Below, one piece after another: positions 61,795 to 64,000 of a DNA stretch of 64,000 nt. The notes under the pieces were generated by a model that saw only the letters and a list, made by a program, of their open reading frames with translations, was not told the DNA's origin and made no database searches. Made by a program: the position numbers and the translations under genes. The stretch's first letter is position 1; the number at the start of each line of letters is the position of its first letter. Origin of the DNA: Russula earlei (taxonomy: Eukaryota; Basidiomycota; Agaricomycetes; Russulales; Russulaceae); contig JAGFNK010000046.1 of the NCBI GenBank assembly GCA_025769875.1, positions 119,659-183,658 of the forward strand. The letters run 5' to 3'.

Positions 61795-61805
61795 GAATGA
61801 CTGTA
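61779..61805 (-). repeat. 27-bp inverted repeat, right copy
   Basis: This is the inverse complement of 58868-58894. It spans the presumed start of the DDE transposase frame at 61794. The sequences diverge immediately outside the 27 bp on both sides. Confidence 0.85.
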
Positions 61806-62106
61806 ATAATCTAATATGAGTCTATTTCAAATATGAGTTAGTTTTTGGTGTGATTTGCTGGGTTTACATGTGATATGTAATATATTTTTTCTACCCCTTC
61901 CTTCCACTCCTTCCAAGTGGGGTATTGCAAGCATGTCATTAAGGCAGAATATGTGTCACCAATGTGTGGGTGCACATCTTTGTGCAAATTTTGTATGTGC
62001 ACCTCTGGTGAAAATGGGGCTGCAAGCACCCAGATGTTGAGCTTGAGTTGGACTGCTTGACTCTGAGTTTGACACTGACACATCATGTGTAACTGTCAAG
62101 ACTCAC
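61806..62106. other. Spacer between the two transposons
   Basis: A minus-strand frame of about 70 codons (LNIWVLAAPFSPEVHIQ and WKEWKEGVEKIYYI) could be a decayed piece of the transposon. I recognise nothing definite. The five bases CTCAC at 62102-62106 flank the presumed LTR and could be a target-site duplication. Confidence 0.3.
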
Positions 62107-62453
62107 TGTTGAACTATCCAGTTCAAGAGCAAGGGATAAGCTCGGAGACGAGTCGATAGATGTCCAAGACTGCGTGGGCAAGAAGTAGAGTCCAGAGTAG
62201 TAACAGATACCAGAGAGGTATTGTTACTGTGAGAGTTGAGCAATCACGCAGGGAAGAGGCCAGGATAGTCACAAGGGGATGGTCCTTAAAGGAGTATCCC
62301 AGGGTTGGAGAGTGCTGTAAACAAATGGACAGTCTGAGGACTGTCCGCTACTTTATTGAGCGCTTATATACTACAAGAGAACTGCTAAATAGGGAACAAG
62401 TCATAACCTTGTTATCAAGCACAATAGAGTGATGAGTAAGAAGTTGGAGGACG

Positions 62454-62485
62454 CTTACTGAGCATGCTCGGTCATGCTCAGTAAG
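62454..62485. repeat. Perfect 13-bp inverted repeat (hairpin) inside the LTR
   Basis: CTTACTGAGCATG (62454-62466) and CATGCTCAGTAAG (62473-62485) are perfect inverse complements around a 6-bp loop. The position is downstream of the TATA box on the transcribed strand, so the structure would be in the element RNA (R/U5). The word GAGTAAG recurs just outside. Confidence 0.85.
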
Positions 62486-62651
62486 CTGCTGAGTAAGAAG
62501 ACTCTTCTTGATGAGTAAGAGCTTCCACTGTCCACGTGTTTACTACTTTAGTGCACGTGTAAGCACCTGATTCATTTCTTGTTAGTTAGTTTAGGGCCGG
62601 TCATTTGAGGACTTGTAGTTTGGTTAGGGAATGGTGTCATCTTATAAGGCC

Positions 62652-62659
62652 CTTATATA
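62652..62659 (-). promoter_or_regulatory. TATA box of the LTR promoter
   Basis: On the minus strand the octamer TATATAAG is followed by GCCTTATAAG. It lies about 430 bp into the presumed LTR, next to the tandem palindromic repeats, and in the orientation needed to transcribe toward lower coordinates. Confidence 0.5.
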
Positions 62660-62660
62660 G

Positions 62661-62744
62661 TTCTATTAGGGTCCTTAGAGTCGACCCTAATACTTCTATT
62701 AGGGTCCTTAGAGTCGACCCTAATACTTCTATTAAGGTCCTTAG
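62661..62744. repeat. 33-bp tandem repeat with internal palindrome, 2.5 copies
   Basis: Two identical 33-bp units (62661-62693 and 62694-62726), starting TTCTATTAGGGTCC and ending GACCCTAATAC, are followed by a degenerate partial third copy to about 62744. Each full unit holds the inverted pair TTAGGGTC and GACCCTAA, separated by 9 bp. They lie directly upstream of the LTR TATA box. Confidence 0.85.
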
Positions 62745-63099
62745 TATTGCCTTATAGTCGTTCTGTAGTTATTAGAGTTGGTCTAATAACGCGTTGTAGG
62801 GCCTTTGATACTAGGTTAGTGCCTATTGTAGAGCTCCTAGGGTCGTTCCAAAGGGTCCTTAGGAAGGCCCTAATACTGTCTTTTGTTGCTAGAAGGGTTG
62901 CCTTTAAGTGGGGCTTGCTGTATGTCGATTGTGCCGAGAATCGCTCACGCAACAATGCGCGCGCGATATTGTGGACACCTCTACTCACCCCTTTTGCTCA
63001 TGTGAACAGGGTGACACCATAGAGACCAGGTTTCCTCCTATAAGGAAGGGTCCTTCAAGGGCCCTCTCCGGAGAATGGTTCATGACATTCATCCCCTCT

Positions 63100-64000
63100 T
63101 TATGACCTAGTTGCTCCTGCAACTATGTTATTAGACTTAGGCATTGTTGGGTACTGTCGGTGAAAGGCCTTTACAGCCTCTTTGGCTTTAGTTAGGTTTG
63201 ACGCGGGCTCCCAAGTGTTCTCTGCCGCGGGGTACCCTTTCCATTGTACTAGGTATTGAATGCCTCTATGATTGGGGGAAAGTCTGGACGCTAGGACCTT
63301 GTCCACTTCATACTGTTCCTCGCCTTCTACTATAGTAGGGGGGGGTTGTTTGAAGTTAGGGCCGTGGGCAGTGGTCTCTTTATACGGTTTGATCAGGGAA
63401 TTATGGAAGACTGGGTGTATCCTCCATGTCTTTGGTAGTTCTAGGCGTACGTTGACTGGGTATGAGGTGACAACCTTGAAGGGTCCATACCGTCGAGGGG
63501 CTAATTTGGCTTTTGGGTGTGTTGTCTTCAGATTAGTGGCCTCTAGCCAGACTAAGTCTCCAGTTTTAAACTGGTACTTGGGGAAGTGGGAGCTGGGCTG
63601 TCCCATCAGTGCCGTGGCATTCCGGAGGGAGGCTGCGACCTCCTCTCTAAGTTGATCTAGTTGTTGCAGACGTTCCAGGACGGAAGGGAATTTGGTATTG
63701 AAACTAACCGGGGGGGCAAATGTTGGGTTGAAGCCGTACCATATTTCGAAGGGGGCTTTGTGGGTTGCGCTATGGGTGCGTGCATTATGAGCAAACTCCA
63801 TGAATGGGACTAGTTCGGCCCAGTTATCCTGTTGGTGGTTACAGAAGATTCTCAAGTATTGTTCTAGTTCTTGGTTGACTCTTTCTGTTTCTCCATCTGA
63901 TTGGGGGTGATACGCCGTGCTAAGGGAGGACTTAATATTCAGTTTCTTCCACAGTTCTTGAGTGACCTTTGCGGCGAACTGGGGACCCCCCGGTCGGAGA
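63100..64000 (-). mobile_element. Ty3/gypsy (chromovirus) pol, integrase C-terminus with chromodomain, partial
   Basis: This is the 3' end of a pol polyprotein, truncated by the window edge at 64000. From the edge it reads QFAAKVTQELWKKLNIKSSL and TAYHPQSDGETERVNQELEQ, the end of the integrase core with its catalytic Glu. It continues DNWAELVPFMEFAHNARTHS and the GPF/Y region FKTGDLVWLEATNLK, LAPRRYGPFKVV, IHPVFHNSLIKPY. It closes with a chromodomain: EEQYEVDKVLASRL, then YLVQWKGYPAAENTWEPASN. The chromodomain marks the chromovirus branch and normally guides insertion to methylated-histone chromatin. The stop TAA at 63100 overlaps the polypurine tract. In the last ~20 bases of the window a G/C run leaves the frame one base out from the expected Asp-Arg-Gly-Pro motif. 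Confidence 0.92.

Larger units (their letters stand above)
62107..63087 (-). mobile_element. Probable 3' LTR of the Ty3/gypsy element
   Basis: Read on the minus strand the segment begins TGTCATGAACC (from 63087) just downstream of the pol stop, and ends GTTCAACA (62107), giving the usual TG...CA ends over about 980 bp. A purine run TAAAGAGGGGATGAA sits immediately before it, overlapping the pol stop codon, as expected of a polypurine tract. A TATA box (TATATAAG, 62659-62652) lies inside. The second LTR is outside the window, so the borders are inference, and the left end could be 63091 (TGAATG). Confidence 0.55.

Noticed and set aside
62665..62690. TTAGGG/CCCTAA words resembling telomere repeats
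   Set aside because: They occur once each per 33-bp unit as an inverted pair inside an LTR, not as a tandem array.

Overview
The window reads as nuclear DNA of a filamentous basidiomycete, probably an Agaricomycete. Genes are dense and carry many short introns of about 50-65 nt. The conserved proteins are fungal (Mdm12, Mrp51, Apm4, Mif2/CENP-C, Cdc4, a PriB-like Zn2Cys6 factor), and the right end holds a pogo-type DDE transposon, a PIF/Harbinger relic and a chromodomain Ty3/gypsy element. Gene models were built by hand from splice sites and family motifs, so internal exon borders are approximate unless they are given.

Layout. 1-7.2 kb: one small unrecognised gene, then about 6 kb with no supported gene. 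7.2-22 kb: SAPS phosphatase regulator (-), AP-2 mu (-), FAH-family enzyme (+), IPI1 (-), TRF4-like poly(A) polymerase (+), and a disordered Ser/Pro-rich protein (+) whose start codon is split by an intron. 23-44.4 kb: a packed housekeeping block with Mif2/CENP-C (-), acetolactate synthase ILV2 (-), mitochondrial tRNA 2-thiouridylase (+), UPF1 (-), HYPK (+), Mrp51 (-), UDP-galactose transporter (+), MDM12 (+), ELP3 (-) and Golgi apyrase YND1 (+). 45.5-57.4 kb: a PWWP-like unknown (-), a Zn2Cys6 regulator (-) and the F-box/WD40 protein CDC4 (+), with wider spacers. 58-64 kb: transposons.

How the genes relate. Five gene pairs are head to head with only 90-165 bp between start codons: APM4/FAH, IPI1/TRF4, ILV2/MTU1, UPF1/HYPK and ELP3/YND1. 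RNA and translation functions are frequent: rRNA maturation (IPI1), nuclear RNA surveillance (TRF4), nonsense-mediated decay (UPF1), tRNA wobble-uridine modification (ELP3, MTU1), the mitoribosome (Mrp51) and N-terminal acetylation at the ribosome (HYPK).

Several conserved genes show apparent one-base frame breaks (TRF4, the UDP-galactose transporter, MDM12, perhaps ILV2). Because these are essential or near-essential families, I suspect consensus errors in the assembly before real pseudogenes. I did not find a convincing new multi-gene system. The most unusual observations are splice-architecture oddities and the structure of the transposon-rich right end.
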